A stretch of DNA of 64,000 nt from an uncultured bacterium (GTDB lineage: Bacteria; Cyanobacteriota; Vampirovibrionia; Gastranaerophilales; Gastranaerophilaceae). Below are positions 25,629 through 35,450 of the stretch, piece by piece. The DNA lies in contig CACYTP010000005.1 of NCBI GenBank assembly GCA_902777385.1, positions 56,239-120,238 on the forward strand, given 5' to 3'. The notes beneath the pieces are model-generated. The model saw only the letters and a program-made list of their open reading frames with translations. It did no database searches and had not been told where the DNA came from. How positions within the stretch are numbered: the stretch's first letter is position 1; each line of letters opens with the position of its first letter. The position numbers were made by a program, and so were the translations under genes.

Positions 25629-26553
25629 ATATTCGGATAAAATAATAATAACAACCGGTGATCCAAACGGTATCGGGGCAGAAATTACGATAAAGGCTTT
25701 AAATAAGCTGGAGATACCGGAAAGTAATGTAGCCATAATTTCAAATAAAAAAATTATGGATTATTATGGCAAGTTGAATAAGAATTACGAGATAATAGAA
25801 ATTCCGTTTGAAGATGAAATCAGAGCCGGTGAAGTGACTGCTGCAGCAGGTGAATTTTCTTACCAAAGCTTGAAAAAAGTATGCGAAATCAGACCAAAAG
25901 CTATTGTTACTGCACCTGTTGCAAAGAATGCAATGCATTTGGCAGGTCATCTTTATAACGGGCAAACCGAGGTTTTGGATAAGTTTTTGGCTCATGGGGA
26001 GCAGCATGCGGAAATGCTTTTTGTCGCAAGAGATTTCAGAGTATTACTTTTAACAAGGCATTGTGCGTTGAAAGAAATTAATTTGACAAAAGAATTAATA
26101 ACTAAAAAAATTACTGATTTAGACGAATTTTTCAAATCAAGATTAAATATAAGCAGTCCAAAATTTGCATTATGCAGCCTAAATCCTCATGCAGGAGAAG
26201 ATGGAATTTTAGGGCACGAAGAAATTGAAATAATGCTTCCTGCAGTTGGTGAATTAAAAAAATCGGGTATAAATATAACTAATCCGCTTCCGTCGGATAC
26301 ATTATTTGTAAAAGCCGGAAAGGCATATAATTCAAAAGAGAAAATTCCGTATGATTGTTATATTGCCGCATATCATGATCAGGGTTTGATACCTATTAAG
26401 ACTGTTGCAGGAGATGAAACCGTTAATATGACAATAGGACTGGATATTATAAGGACTTCTCCGGGGCATGGAACGGCATTTGATATTGCAGGGAAAAATA
26501 TAGCTGATGAAAAAGGCATGATATCCGCTATTAATGCTGTTTTAAGTCTGTAA
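25621..26553 (+). CDS. pdxA: 4-hydroxythreonine-4-phosphate dehydrogenase family (PdxA/PdxA2)
   Basis: A 310-residue NAD-dependent dehydrogenase. It has the TTGDPNGIGAEI start, the TAPVAKNAM segment, an H-containing GQTEVLDKFLAH, and YHDQGLIPIK and RTSPGHGTAFDIA near the C-terminus. Classical PdxA makes pyridoxal 5'-phosphate precursor; PdxA2 oxidises and decarboxylates 4-phospho-acid sugars. Overlap with a DUF1537 kinase gene favours PdxA2, but if no other pdxA exists it could serve B6 synthesis. The ATG at 25621 is preferred over 25612 as it minimises overlap and starts at the conserved region. Confidence 0.85.
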   Translation: MNKYSDKIIITTGDPNGIGAEITIKALNKLEIPESNVAIISNKKIMDYYGKLNKNYEIIEIPFEDEIRAGEVTAAAGEFSYQSLKKVCEIRPKAIVTAPVAKNAMHLAGHLYNGQTEVLDKFLAHGEQHAEMLFVARDFRVLLLTRHCALKEINLTKELITKKITDLDEFFKSRLNISSPKFALCSLNPHAGEDGILGHEEIEIMLPAVGELKKSGINITNPLPSDTLFVKAGKAYNSKEKIPYDCYIAAYHDQGLIPIKTVAGDETVNMTIGLDIIRTSPGHGTAFDIAGKNIADEKGMISAINAVLSL

Positions 26554-26593
26554 TTTCCCGTAAGACTTACAGATATTGAGCTGACACAAATTA

Positions 26594-26623
26594 TTGACAA
26601 CTGCTGTTAAAATATGTTAACAT
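26594..26623 (+). promoter_or_regulatory. Promoter of the zinc-ribbon gene
   Basis: A perfect TTGACA -35 (26594-26599), an 18-base spacer, and TAACAT (26618-26623). Transcription should begin near 26630, downstream of the ATG at 26614, which rules that start out. Confidence 0.6.
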
Positions 26624-26649
26624 TGGCACATAAAAACGGAGGTTTGGTT

Positions 26650-27186
26650 ATGGCTGATACATATAAAATTATTGATTGTCCTGCTTGCGGTAAGCCGATG
26701 AAAAAAGTATTTTTACCTGAGACAGGTATAAATATTGATATTTGTTTAGACGGTTGCGGCGGAATATTTTTTGACAATAATGAATTTAAAAAATACGATG
26801 AGCAGCATGAAAATCTTGAGGACGTTATTAAGGAAGCAGAAAATAATACGTTTCCTATACAGCCGGATGAAGATGCAGTAAGGGTTTGTCCTGCATGCGG
26901 TGCTAATATGGTAAAAAATTCCACCAGTGATAAAAATGAAATTACCATTGACGAATGTTATTCTTGCGGTGCAAAATTCCTTGACCATGGCGAGTTAACA
27001 AAAATCAGAGCTGAATATGCTACAGAAAAGGAAAGAGCAGATGCTGCCGTCAGAGCATTGTTATATTCTCCTGAAGGTGCGGAGTTAGCTAGATTAAATA
27101 ACTCTTCCGAGAGAGTTCAAAGAAAATTGGACAGAAGGAATGCCTCACTGCTTGGAAAATTATTTAACCGTTTAATGGGTATATAA
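26650..27186 (+). CDS. Zinc-ribbon (zf-TFIIB-like) protein
   Basis: A 178-residue soluble protein with two zinc ribbons. The first has CPACGKPM and CLDGCGGIFFD (about 8-40); the second has CPACGANM and CYSCGAKFLDHGEL (about 80-115). These have the form of the zf-TFIIB family (C-P-x-C...C...C-G-x-(W/I/K)F). A charged helical C-terminus follows. The cellular role is unknown. The start is set by a GGAGG ribosome site 6 bases before the ATG and by the promoter above. Monocistronic. Confidence 0.8.
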   Translation: MADTYKIIDCPACGKPMKKVFLPETGINIDICLDGCGGIFFDNNEFKKYDEQHENLEDVIKEAENNTFPIQPDEDAVRVCPACGANMVKNSTSDKNEITIDECYSCGAKFLDHGELTKIRAEYATEKERADAAVRALLYSPEGAELARLNNSSERVQRKLDRRNASLLGKLFNRLMGI

Positions 27187-27191
27187 TTATA

Positions 27192-27836
27192 TCAGTGATT
27201 ACAAAATTTATTATATTCACAGAATTTACAACGACTTAAATTTTTACTATATGATTTAGTCGTTGTAATTTTTGTGCAGGTTAAAGACAATATTTCTTTA
27301 TAATGTTCATTTTTATCACTGTCAAATGTTATTAAATGATTTTGATTATTTTTAAGGTCAATATATACAAATGACAAGTTAAAATTGTTTCCCCAACCTT
27401 TTTTTAGTATTTCATTAGCACAGATAAGATAAATCATTGTTTGAAAATCTTCCTGCGGATTTTTGGGTATAGCACCTGTTTTATAGTCAAGGATGTAATA
27501 GTCGTTGTTATCTTTCATAAAAGCGTCAAGCCTGCCGCCAATCCAAAATTCACCAAGTCTTGAAGTAAGGTTGTATTCGGAATTTACATACTTCATTTGG
27601 AAATATTTGTTGTTAAGGAGTAAATTCCATATATGTTTTTCTTCTTCAGTCAGAGTAGGAATAAATTTTTCTATATTGTCACCTCTAAGATAATAATGTG
27701 CCAGAGCGTGAATTTTCTTACCTTTTTCATAAATTCCGGCGAGTTGAGGTACATTGAGCTTTTGAATATATCTGAACTCATATTTCTTTTGGCATTCTTC
27801 AAATGTTTTAAGAATATTTGGTGAAAATACTTGCAT
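27192..27836 (-). CDS. Solitary Cas4/RecB-like PD-(D/E)xK nuclease with Fe-S ligands
   Basis: A 214-residue protein that reads as the nuclease domain of the RecB/AddB/Cas4 group. It has His43, Asp104 in GGRLDAF, and Asp117-Tyr-Lys119 with the QTMIY helix. One Cys lies near the N-terminus (Cys15) and three near the C-terminus (203, 206, 212), the arrangement that holds a 4Fe-4S cluster in Cas4 and AddB. No CRISPR array, cas gene or helicase is near, so it is probably a stand-alone repair nuclease. Convergent with the zinc-ribbon gene. Confidence 0.82.
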   Translation of the reverse strand: MQVFSPNILKTFEECQKKYEFRYIQKLNVPQLAGIYEKGKKIHALAHYYLRGDNIEKFIPTLTEEEKHIWNLLLNNKYFQMKYVNSEYNLTSRLGEFWIGGRLDAFMKDNNDYYILDYKTGAIPKNPQEDFQTMIYLICANEILKKGWGNNFNLSFVYIDLKNNQNHLITFDSDKNEHYKEILSLTCTKITTTKSYSKNLSRCKFCEYNKFCNH

Positions 27837-27954
27837 AAAATTATTATAATAGAAAATATTTCACTGTGAAATCTATTGTTTGTAATTTTCTTAAATATTT
27901 ACTTTTAACCATGATAGGTGATATAATAATTTTACACTTGGAGTTAAGTTACCA

Positions 27955-30183
27955 ATGATGAGCCAAACCAAAAAACTTTCAATTGCATTCTACTGGCACA
28001 TGCATCAGCCGGTGTATCAGCTTTCACCTGAGGGTGATTATTTAATGGCATGGGTTCGTCTGCATGCCGTAAAAGATTACCTCGATATGGTTACTATTGC
28101 GGACAATTTTAAAAATATAAAAATAAATCTGAATTTAGTGCCTGTCCTGTTGGATGCATTTATTGATTATGGTATGAAAGATGCTCATGATTTGCATTCC
28201 AGATTGACAATTACTCAAATTGAAGATTTGAATGATGAGGATAAAGAATTTATTTTAAATAACTTTTTTGATGCGAATTATAAAACAATGATTTATCCTT
28301 ATCCGGAATATAACAGATTATTTCAAAAAAGACAGTCATTCAGAGATGTTGATGTAAATGCTTTTTCCAATCAGGAATATTCTGATTTAATGGCATTATT
28401 TAATTTGGTTTGGTTTGATCCTGTATATATAAAAGAATACCCGTTACTTAAAAAATTGATAAAGAAGGGTAAAAATTATACTTATGAGGATAGGTGTTCA
28501 ATTATTGAGTTACAGCGTGATATTATAAGAAGAATTATTCCAACGTACCGTGAATTTTTAGAAAAAGGTAAAATTGAAGTTACAACAAGCCCTTATTATC
28601 ATCCGATTGTACCGATAATGCTGGATATAAATTCTATTGATATCTCAAACAGAGATGGACTTCCGTCAAATTTGAAAATGAACTTGGATGCTAAAATTCA
28701 GACGGAAACAGCCTTAGACCGTATGGAAGAATTGTTAGGCAAACGTCCGAGAGGGATTTGGCCATCCGAACAATGTATAAGTCCCAAGGAATTGGATTTA
28801 TTTAAAAGTTTAGGGGTTGATTGGACTATTTCGGATGAGGGAATTCTTGCGGATTCTATAAAATTTGAATTTATCCGTGATTTTAAAGGTTATATGGAAG
28901 ATCCTTATCATCTGGTTAAATCGTATGAATATAAAAACGGGATTAAAATGATATTTAGAAATTCTATGATTTCTAATCTGATAGGATTTGAATATCCTAA
29001 TTTTGATTCTGAGGCTGCCGCAAAAGACTTGTATGAACGTATTAAAGTAATGCAGAGTAAATTGCTTTCATCTCCTGACGAAAACCACTTGTTAACTATT
29101 GCGATGGATGGTGAAAATTGTTGGGAAAATTATCCTGCGGATGGTAATGTATTCCTGAATACTTTGTATCGTTTAATAGATGAAGATGACTCTCTGGAAA
29201 CAGTATTAATCAGTGATTACCTTGACAGAGAAAAACACCACAGACCTTTACCAAAAATTAAAGCCGGCTCTTGGATAAATCGTAATTTCAAATTATGGAT
29301 AGATGAACCTACAAAAAATCTGGCATGGCAGTATTTGAAAAATGTAAGAGATGATTTTTGTAATTTTGTAAAGAAGCATCCTGATAATCCGAATATCGTC
29401 AATGCAAGAAAAGAATTATTTATTTGTGAGGGAAGTGACTGGTTCTGGTGGTATGGTGAACCTAATGATTCAGGAAGAGATAATATATTTGATTATCTTT
29501 TCCGTGAACATTTGAAGAACATATATATATATCTTGGTATGGATATTCCGGAATACTTGGATATTCCGCTTCTGTCAGTGATAACAAAACCTTCAAGATA
29601 TCCTAAAGGCGAAATAAATCCGTCTATAAATGGTGAAGAAGATGATGATTCGTGGTTGAATGCCGGTTGTATTGATATTCCTGACGGGCCTGTCTTAAAA
29701 GAAAATAAGTTTTTTGACAGAATTTGTTTTGGATATGATAAAGAAAATTTATATTTGAGATTTTATGTAAACAATTATATTTTTGAAAATCCGGCTAAAA
29801 AAGACTGGATATATCAGATGTATGTTTACACAAGATGTGCATCTAAAAAACATTCTTTGTCACCGGTGAGATTGATAAATAAAACTGAAGATATTTTGCC
29901 GATTACAAAACAAAAATTCCATAATGAACTTCAAATTTCAATTTTCCATGGTAAACTGAATTTTGTCCGATTAATAAAATCTATACCTAACAATCTGTGG
30001 GTATTACAGTCTTCAAAGAATATCAAGTATGTTTTTGACAAGGTAATTGATTTAAAAATTCCTTTTGATGATCTTGATATAGGATATGGGGAAAATATGG
30101 AATTTGTATTTGTTAATGCTCTTGTAGGACTGAATGATATATTTATTCCAAATGAAATGTTGTTAAATATTATAAGAGATTAA
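27955..30183 (+). CDS. Glycoside hydrolase family 57 enzyme
   Basis: A 742-residue cytoplasmic enzyme acting on alpha-glucans (amylase, glucanotransferase or branching type). It has the HMHQP motif (about 15-19), the GIWPSEQ block whose Glu272 fits the family's nucleophile, and AMDGENCWENY, where Asp385 fits the acid/base residue. After the barrel and helical domain (to about 560) comes a strand-rich C-terminal region (about 570-742) resembling a carbohydrate-binding module. A TATAAT at 27922 and a GGAG site before the ATG are visible. Likely role: storage-glucan turnover, possibly feeding the glucokinase at 41460. Confidence 0.88.
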   Translation: MMSQTKKLSIAFYWHMHQPVYQLSPEGDYLMAWVRLHAVKDYLDMVTIADNFKNIKINLNLVPVLLDAFIDYGMKDAHDLHSRLTITQIEDLNDEDKEFILNNFFDANYKTMIYPYPEYNRLFQKRQSFRDVDVNAFSNQEYSDLMALFNLVWFDPVYIKEYPLLKKLIKKGKNYTYEDRCSIIELQRDIIRRIIPTYREFLEKGKIEVTTSPYYHPIVPIMLDINSIDISNRDGLPSNLKMNLDAKIQTETALDRMEELLGKRPRGIWPSEQCISPKELDLFKSLGVDWTISDEGILADSIKFEFIRDFKGYMEDPYHLVKSYEYKNGIKMIFRNSMISNLIGFEYPNFDSEAAAKDLYERIKVMQSKLLSSPDENHLLTIAMDGENCWENYPADGNVFLNTLYRLIDEDDSLETVLISDYLDREKHHRPLPKIKAGSWINRNFKLWIDEPTKNLAWQYLKNVRDDFCNFVKKHPDNPNIVNARKELFICEGSDWFWWYGEPNDSGRDNIFDYLFREHLKNIYIYLGMDIPEYLDIPLLSVITKPSRYPKGEINPSINGEEDDDSWLNAGCIDIPDGPVLKENKFFDRICFGYDKENLYLRFYVNNYIFENPAKKDWIYQMYVYTRCASKKHSLSPVRLINKTEDILPITKQKFHNELQISIFHGKLNFVRLIKSIPNNLWVLQSSKNIKYVFDKVIDLKIPFDDLDIGYGENMEFVFVNALVGLNDIFIPNEMLLNIIRD

Positions 30184-30185
30184 CC

Positions 30186-30653
30186 TTAAATTTTTCTGGT
30201 ATGGCAGATTGCTATTGCAATTGAATCTACTGTATCGTCAAGTTTCGGCAAGGTATCCGTTCCTAAAGAAATTTTTACCATTTGTTCAACTTCTTTTTTC
30301 TCAGCTCTGCCAAAACCTGTCAGAACTTTTTTAACTTCCATAGGCGTATATTCAAATATCGGAATATTGTGTTTCTCAAGTATGGTAAGAATTACTCCTC
30401 TTGCGTGTGCAACCGGCATTACAGTAGTCTGATTATGTACGAAAAACAGTTTTTCTATAGCTGCCGTATCAGGTTTTAACTGTTCTACTATAGTATTCAT
30501 ATCGTTAAAAATTTCTAAAAGTCTGGAAGACTCCCGTACTCCTTTTTTAGTCTGAATTGAACCTGAGGATACGAGCGTACAAGTTTCACCGTCAAAATCT
30601 ATTAATGAGTACCCGACTATTGCCATTCCGGGATCTATGCCTAAAATTTTCAT
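30186..30653 (-). CDS. ruvC: Crossover junction endodeoxyribonuclease RuvC
   Basis: RuvC resolves Holliday junctions by paired cuts together with RuvAB. The 155-residue protein has GIDPG with catalytic Asp7, Glu67 in AAIEKLFF, and the acidic cluster Asp139/140 and Asp143 near the end (LDDTVDSIAIAI), all intact. The sequence APREV-like substrate loop QTTVMPVAHARG is typical. It runs tail to tail with the GH57 gene. A 54-codon open frame lies 41 bases upstream on the same strand. Confidence 0.95.
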   Translation of the reverse strand: MKILGIDPGMAIVGYSLIDFDGETCTLVSSGSIQTKKGVRESSRLLEIFNDMNTIVEQLKPDTAAIEKLFFVHNQTTVMPVAHARGVILTILEKHNIPIFEYTPMEVKKVLTGFGRAEKKEVEQMVKISLGTDTLPKLDDTVDSIAIAICHTRKI

Positions 30654-30693
30654 AATATTGATTTTATCATGTTTAATAAATTAAGGCACAAAT

Positions 30694-30858
30694 TTAAAGC
30701 TTCTTATCATTATTTTCTACCCATATTATTGTAAGGGACATCGGTTCTTTTACGTTGAATGGATTGGGATTACTGCTTTTATAGTTTGTGTTTTTGATGT
30801 TTTTGTCATAGAAATTTATTTTTTTGAAAAGTTTTTTTGTGTAATTTAAAAAATCCAT
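30694..30858 (-). CDS. Possible 54-residue protein upstream of ruvC
   Basis: The frame begins at an ATG whose upstream GGAG lies 10 bases away, and ends with TAA at 30694. The product has a basic amphipathic N-terminus (LNYTKKLFKKINFYD), an Asn/Ser-rich middle (NYKSSNPNPFN) and a C-terminal strand (MSLTIIWVEN). It resembles no family that I know. Being in line with ruvC, it may be translated from the same mRNA. It is short and could be chance, although the surrounding sequence has no other explanation. Confidence 0.4.
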   Translation of the reverse strand: MDFLNYTKKLFKKINFYDKNIKNTNYKSSNPNPFNVKEPMSLTIIWVENNDKKL

Positions 30859-30958
30859 AAGCTGTCATCTCCAACTATGTGAATAATATTATTTTTAATT
30901 ATGCCCTTTTTATCACTGTACAAAATCCCCGTTAAGTATAAATTTTAAATGTAAAATA

Positions 30959-30988
30959 TTGGTAATTTTGGTATATGTGTAATATAAT
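30959..30988 (+). promoter_or_regulatory. Promoter of the AsmA-like gene
   Basis: TTGGTA (30959-30964), 18 bases, then TATAAT (30983-30988). Transcription should begin about 30995, leaving at most a few bases before the ATG at 30999 and excluding the ATG at 30975. Confidence 0.5.
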
Positions 30989-30998
30989 ATTTCTTGTT

Positions 30999-33900
30999 AT
31001 GAAGAGAAAAATTGCTGCAATTTTAACCCTGGGAACTATTGCTGTTTTATATGGCAGCTACTATATTGGCATACCTCTTCTTACTAATAATTCAAAATTT
31101 GAAAGTTTTTTGGAAAACAGGATTTATGCTCAATCAGGAATTAAGATTGATTTTATAAAGCCGAGATTTAGAGCAGGCGTAATTCCTTCTTTAATTTTCA
31201 AGGCTGACGGCGTTAATGTGATAAATCCTGATGGGACAAATTCCCTTGAAGTCAAAAATCCTTATTTATCAATTAAATTATTACCATTATTATACAAAAA
31301 TGTTTCTGTTAGTAAATTACAGGCAGATAGTGTTCTTGCAAACCTAAGATATGGTAAAGATAAAAATTTTTATATAGGACAATATCCGATAAAATTCGGA
31401 CAACAGCCGATATTTACTTTAAGATGTATAGCTATGAATATTTCACAGTATGCGGTTAATCTTGATGATGAAGTCCAAAATAAAAAATTGAAAATTGACG
31501 GAAATTCATTCGTAGTTCATAAATATAAAAAGGATAAACGATTAAAATTTTCTGTAGATTCTAATTTATACGCAGGCGGTAATATTTCTTCATTAGTCGC
31601 TGATGTCGATGTGGCTTTGCCGATTACTAAAATTAAAGAAGATAATTTAAAAGTAGATATAGCATTGAAAAATCTTGATTTAGCAGATTTTAGCGAGTAC
31701 GCAAATACTCTTTCTAAAGGCGAGATTGTTAGTTTAAGAGGAAAGATAGATTTATACTCAAATACAGACAATGTACAGGGGCATAAAAATATTAAATCAG
31801 ATTTAATGATAGACAAGCTCGGTATTTTCCTTAAAGATAATGTTGAATCTATATATTGTGATTATCCGCTTGTAATAAGTAATGACGTAAATGTAATTAA
31901 TGATGGTGTTAAAATAAATAATTTAAAACTTATTACAAAAGGTATTGATTTATTCCTGTCCGGAGGAGTGTACAAAACCAATGCTAAATTCCCGAATCTT
32001 GATTTAAAAGCAACTGTGAATAATGCCGAAGGAAAGTATTTATTACCGTTATTCCCCGGATTTAAAGATTTAAATCCTGATTTTGATTTTCATAAGTTAA
32101 AAGAAAATTATGTATCCGGTAAAGCTACAGGTAACATGGAAATCAAAGGTGAGGCAAACTATCCTCATCTGGGCGGCAGCATCTTGCTTACAGATGTTTT
32201 AATAAACAGACCGATAAAGGGTGCTCCTCAAAATGGTATTGTAAAACTAATGTTTAAAGATCATACAATGAATCTGGATGTTCATGTTATGACAGCTCCG
32301 GCGGAGTTTGTTGATGTTAAAGGTTCATTTAAGTTGTTTAAAGAACGGTACTCCGATATAACCGTAAAAACAACAAATAAAATTGATTTGGTTGAAGCTA
32401 AAAGAGTTTTAATGCCATTGAGAGATGTTTTTAAATTTGAACTTGGGCCTGTTCCTATATTGGATGTTCCGGCAGGCACAGGGAATGCGAATTTTCGAAT
32501 TGCGGGAACAAGAACAGAACCGCACGCTTGGGGTAGTATAAATTTTAATAACGGAGTTGCATCTTTTATTACTATCAACAATATGGTTGCAAAGAATATT
32601 GCCGGTTGGGTAAAATTTAACGGTGAAGATGTTACTTTTAAGACAACATCTTTGACATTGAATAATCTTCCAGTTGACGTAAATGGTAAATGCTCAATGA
32701 GGGGAGATGTAACCGTTGATATTAAGGGCGATAATCAAAATTCCGCAGATTTACTAAAAATAGTGAATACCTCGCCTATTTTGGGAGAATTGCAGCACAT
32801 GCTTGCTCCAATTACATCAGGCAGCGGCAAAACCAAACTAAAAATGACAATTTTCGGGCATGTTGACAGAGGTGTAATGCCTGTATTTAACAAAGATTTG
32901 TTTGCCAGAGGTTCTATTGAATTTGTTAATAATGTGATGACCTTTTTCCCGCAAAAAGTTCCTGTTTCAAATATCAATGGTATCGTGAATTTTGATAAAA
33001 AAGATGGTAACTTTAAAATTGATGCTAATCTTGTTAATTCTCCAATAAGTACAAATGGAGTTATCAAAAATAATATTCTGACTGCAAATGCTTATTCAAA
33101 CAGATTTAATGCAGGTGACGGCTGGAAAATTGCGAGATTATTTTATGGAAACAGAATACTCCCTGTTCCGGGTATAAATACTGTAAACACTTCTTTTTCC
33201 GGTCATTATAAAGGTATCATAAATATTGACCGCTTTGATTACAGCAAGATTATAGCCAAGGGTAAGGTATATAACAACTATGGTTCAAAGTCTCCGATAA
33301 TAGTTAATAACAGCGACTTTGACATTAAAAACGGACATGTTCATATTTCTCCTATTAGGGGTGTAATGAAGGGTAATCCGTTTAATATGCAGGTAGATAT
33401 AGACCATTTAATGACTCCAAAACAGGTTTATAACGGTACTTTTTCTATGAAAAAGTTTGATATGGCTGCATTGAATGGTTTGTCTATCCCTGAAATTCCT
33501 CAGTTTAAGGATTTGAGTAATTTTAACGGTACTGTTGATATAGCTTCGAAAATTATAAATAACAATATAAGACTTTACACTCAGATAAATAATACGGAGT
33601 TTGTATATAACCCTAAAAATTTGAAAATAAAAATTGCAGACGGAACTGTTTTATATGATAAAGATGATGTAAATCTCAATCGCATAAATGCTCATTTAGG
33701 AGAAATGCCGGTATTTTTGAACGGTAAAATTTCAAATATTTCGTCTGACAATCCAAACATGAATTTATATGTTAATGCAAAACCTTCACAGGAATTCTTT
33801 GATCAGTTTATAAATGCAAAATCAGTTTATCCGATAAAGCTTAAAGGTGATATTATTGTATCTTCGAAATTACAAGGTCCTGTGTCAGGGTTATATTCAA

Positions 33901-35447
33901 AAACGAATTTAAAACTTGATGAGAATTCAAGTGTGTATTATATGGGTGCAACGGTAGGAGATTTGACCGGTGCCGTTAATATTTATGCAGATTGCTTATC
34001 TGGTAAAGATTGGGTTAAAATTAACAATTTTAAATATGATAAAATTGTAACCTCCCAAAATGGTAAAAAATTCCCTAATTCACAGTTAACAGCAAGCGGA
34101 GGTATAAAATTTGCAGGTACAAATAATTTAAAATTCACAGATTTCAGAGTAAAAACACATACTCCTACTGATGCTAAAATATTTAATATAATTTTTAGAA
34201 AACCGTTTATAAAACAGGGTGTATTTATGGCTGATATGCTTATAAACGGAGATATGCTTGCCCCAAAAATTACAGGAAATCTCGATGTTACAGGTATTGA
34301 TGTTCCTGTTGTAGATGCTACGGTAAAGGATGTGAAATTCCTTTTCAAACCTGACAATATACATATTAATTCAAACAGCTTAATAATGGATAATAAAATG
34401 GTTCTGGATGCTGTAATGCAAAACAGACTTGTTTCTCCATATATTTTTAACGATGTTAAACTTCATTTTAATAAGCTGGACTTGAATGTAATATCTGATG
34501 CAATGCAAAATTATGATGCAAATTTATATAAGCAAAATCTGGGTGTTGAGCAGGGTACAAAATCAATGCCGGCTACAGATGTTATTGTAAAATCAGGTAC
34601 TGTTACTGCTGATATCATAAGAATGCAGCAGCTTGATGCAAAAGATTTTATAGCTAATTTTACTATAAATAAAAATAAAATAGCAAAAGTCAAAAATTAT
34701 TCGATAAAGTTGGTAGACGGAACTTTATTCGGAAATGGAGAGTATGATATAAAAAATAAAAAGTTAAAGCTGGTTACTGAAATGAAAGGTGTTAACGCCC
34801 AAAATCTTGCAGATAATTTGTTTAATTTAAAAAGTCAGTGTTATGGTGCGATGAGCGGTAAATTGAGCATACAATGCTTCGGAAGTAATCAGGAAGAATG
34901 CCTGAAATCTATGAAAGGTAACGGCAAATTTGATATTATTGACGGAAGAATGCCAAAACTGGGTTCTCTTGAATACCTGTTAAAAGCTACAAATATTGTT
35001 TCGAGTGGTATTACAAGAATTTCAATTAACAATATTATTGATTTAATTACTCCTTTAAAAACAGGTAATTTCAAAAGCATAAAGGGGCATTTTGACATTA
35101 ATAAGGGTATTGTGGAAAATTTGGAAATTTTCTCAAAAGGTCAGGATTTAAATTTATATTTGAGCGGATCTTATAATATTGAAACTTACATTGCAAATAT
35201 GGAAGTCTATGGCACGTTGTCTAACAACCTTACTTCCGTATTTGGGAAACTAAAGAATTTCTCACTCAATACACTTCTCAATACTATTCCGTTCCTTAAT
35301 AATACGGAATATTCTCCTGAAGTTGCCGAAAAAATTAAGAAAGTCCCATCTGACTCAAGTTCCAGTGTCGCAAGAATATTTGCGGTAATCATTGATGGTG
35401 ATATTAACGGATTGAGTTATGTAAAGAGTTTCAAATGGGTTAAGTAA
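30999..35447 (+). CDS. Giant AsmA/TamB-like envelope protein
   Basis: A 1,482-residue protein with an N-terminal membrane anchor (about 1-25) and then a very long beta-rich periplasmic part. The start (DFIKPRFRAGVIPSLIFKADGV...) and the C-terminal region (about 1225-1400, with VKSGTVTADI and GKFDIIDGRMPKLGSLEYLLKATN) match the AsmA family, whose members bridge inner and outer membranes and are thought to move phospholipids. Presence of such a protein argues for a diderm envelope. Start 30999 is chosen because the promoter TATAAT lies between it and the earlier in-frame ATG. Convergent with rpe. Confidence 0.85.
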   Translation: MKRKIAAILTLGTIAVLYGSYYIGIPLLTNNSKFESFLENRIYAQSGIKIDFIKPRFRAGVIPSLIFKADGVNVINPDGTNSLEVKNPYLSIKLLPLLYKNVSVSKLQADSVLANLRYGKDKNFYIGQYPIKFGQQPIFTLRCIAMNISQYAVNLDDEVQNKKLKIDGNSFVVHKYKKDKRLKFSVDSNLYAGGNISSLVADVDVALPITKIKEDNLKVDIALKNLDLADFSEYANTLSKGEIVSLRGKIDLYSNTDNVQGHKNIKSDLMIDKLGIFLKDNVESIYCDYPLVISNDVNVINDGVKINNLKLITKGIDLFLSGGVYKTNAKFPNLDLKATVNNAEGKYLLPLFPGFKDLNPDFDFHKLKENYVSGKATGNMEIKGEANYPHLGGSILLTDVLINRPIKGAPQNGIVKLMFKDHTMNLDVHVMTAPAEFVDVKGSFKLFKERYSDITVKTTNKIDLVEAKRVLMPLRDVFKFELGPVPILDVPAGTGNANFRIAGTRTEPHAWGSINFNNGVASFITINNMVAKNIAGWVKFNGEDVTFKTTSLTLNNLPVDVNGKCSMRGDVTVDIKGDNQNSADLLKIVNTSPILGELQHMLAPITSGSGKTKLKMTIFGHVDRGVMPVFNKDLFARGSIEFVNNVMTFFPQKVPVSNINGIVNFDKKDGNFKIDANLVNSPISTNGVIKNNILTANAYSNRFNAGDGWKIARLFYGNRILPVPGINTVNTSFSGHYKGIINIDRFDYSKIIAKGKVYNNYGSKSPIIVNNSDFDIKNGHVHISPIRGVMKGNPFNMQVDIDHLMTPKQVYNGTFSMKKFDMAALNGLSIPEIPQFKDLSNFNGTVDIASKIINNNIRLYTQINNTEFVYNPKNLKIKIADGTVLYDKDDVNLNRINAHLGEMPVFLNGKISNISSDNPNMNLYVNAKPSQEFFDQFINAKSVYPIKLKGDIIVSSKLQGPVSGLYSKTNLKLDENSSVYYMGATVGDLTGAVNIYADCLSGKDWVKINNFKYDKIVTSQNGKKFPNSQLTASGGIKFAGTNNLKFTDFRVKTHTPTDAKIFNIIFRKPFIKQGVFMADMLINGDMLAPKITGNLDVTGIDVPVVDATVKDVKFLFKPDNIHINSNSLIMDNKMVLDAVMQNRLVSPYIFNDVKLHFNKLDLNVISDAMQNYDANLYKQNLGVEQGTKSMPATDVIVKSGTVTADIIRMQQLDAKDFIANFTINKNKIAKVKNYSIKLVDGTLFGNGEYDIKNKKLKLVTEMKGVNAQNLADNLFNLKSQCYGAMSGKLSIQCFGSNQEECLKSMKGNGKFDIIDGRMPKLGSLEYLLKATNIVSSGITRISINNIIDLITPLKTGNFKSIKGHFDINKGIVENLEIFSKGQDLNLYLSGSYNIETYIANMEVYGTLSNNLTSVFGKLKNFSLNTLLNTIPFLNNTEYSPEVAEKIKKVPSDSSSSVARIFAVIIDGDINGLSYVKSFKWVK

Positions 35448-35450
35448 ATA

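Noticed and set aside
27192..27836. Part of a CRISPR-Cas locus
   Set aside because: No direct-repeat array or other cas gene was seen within the window.
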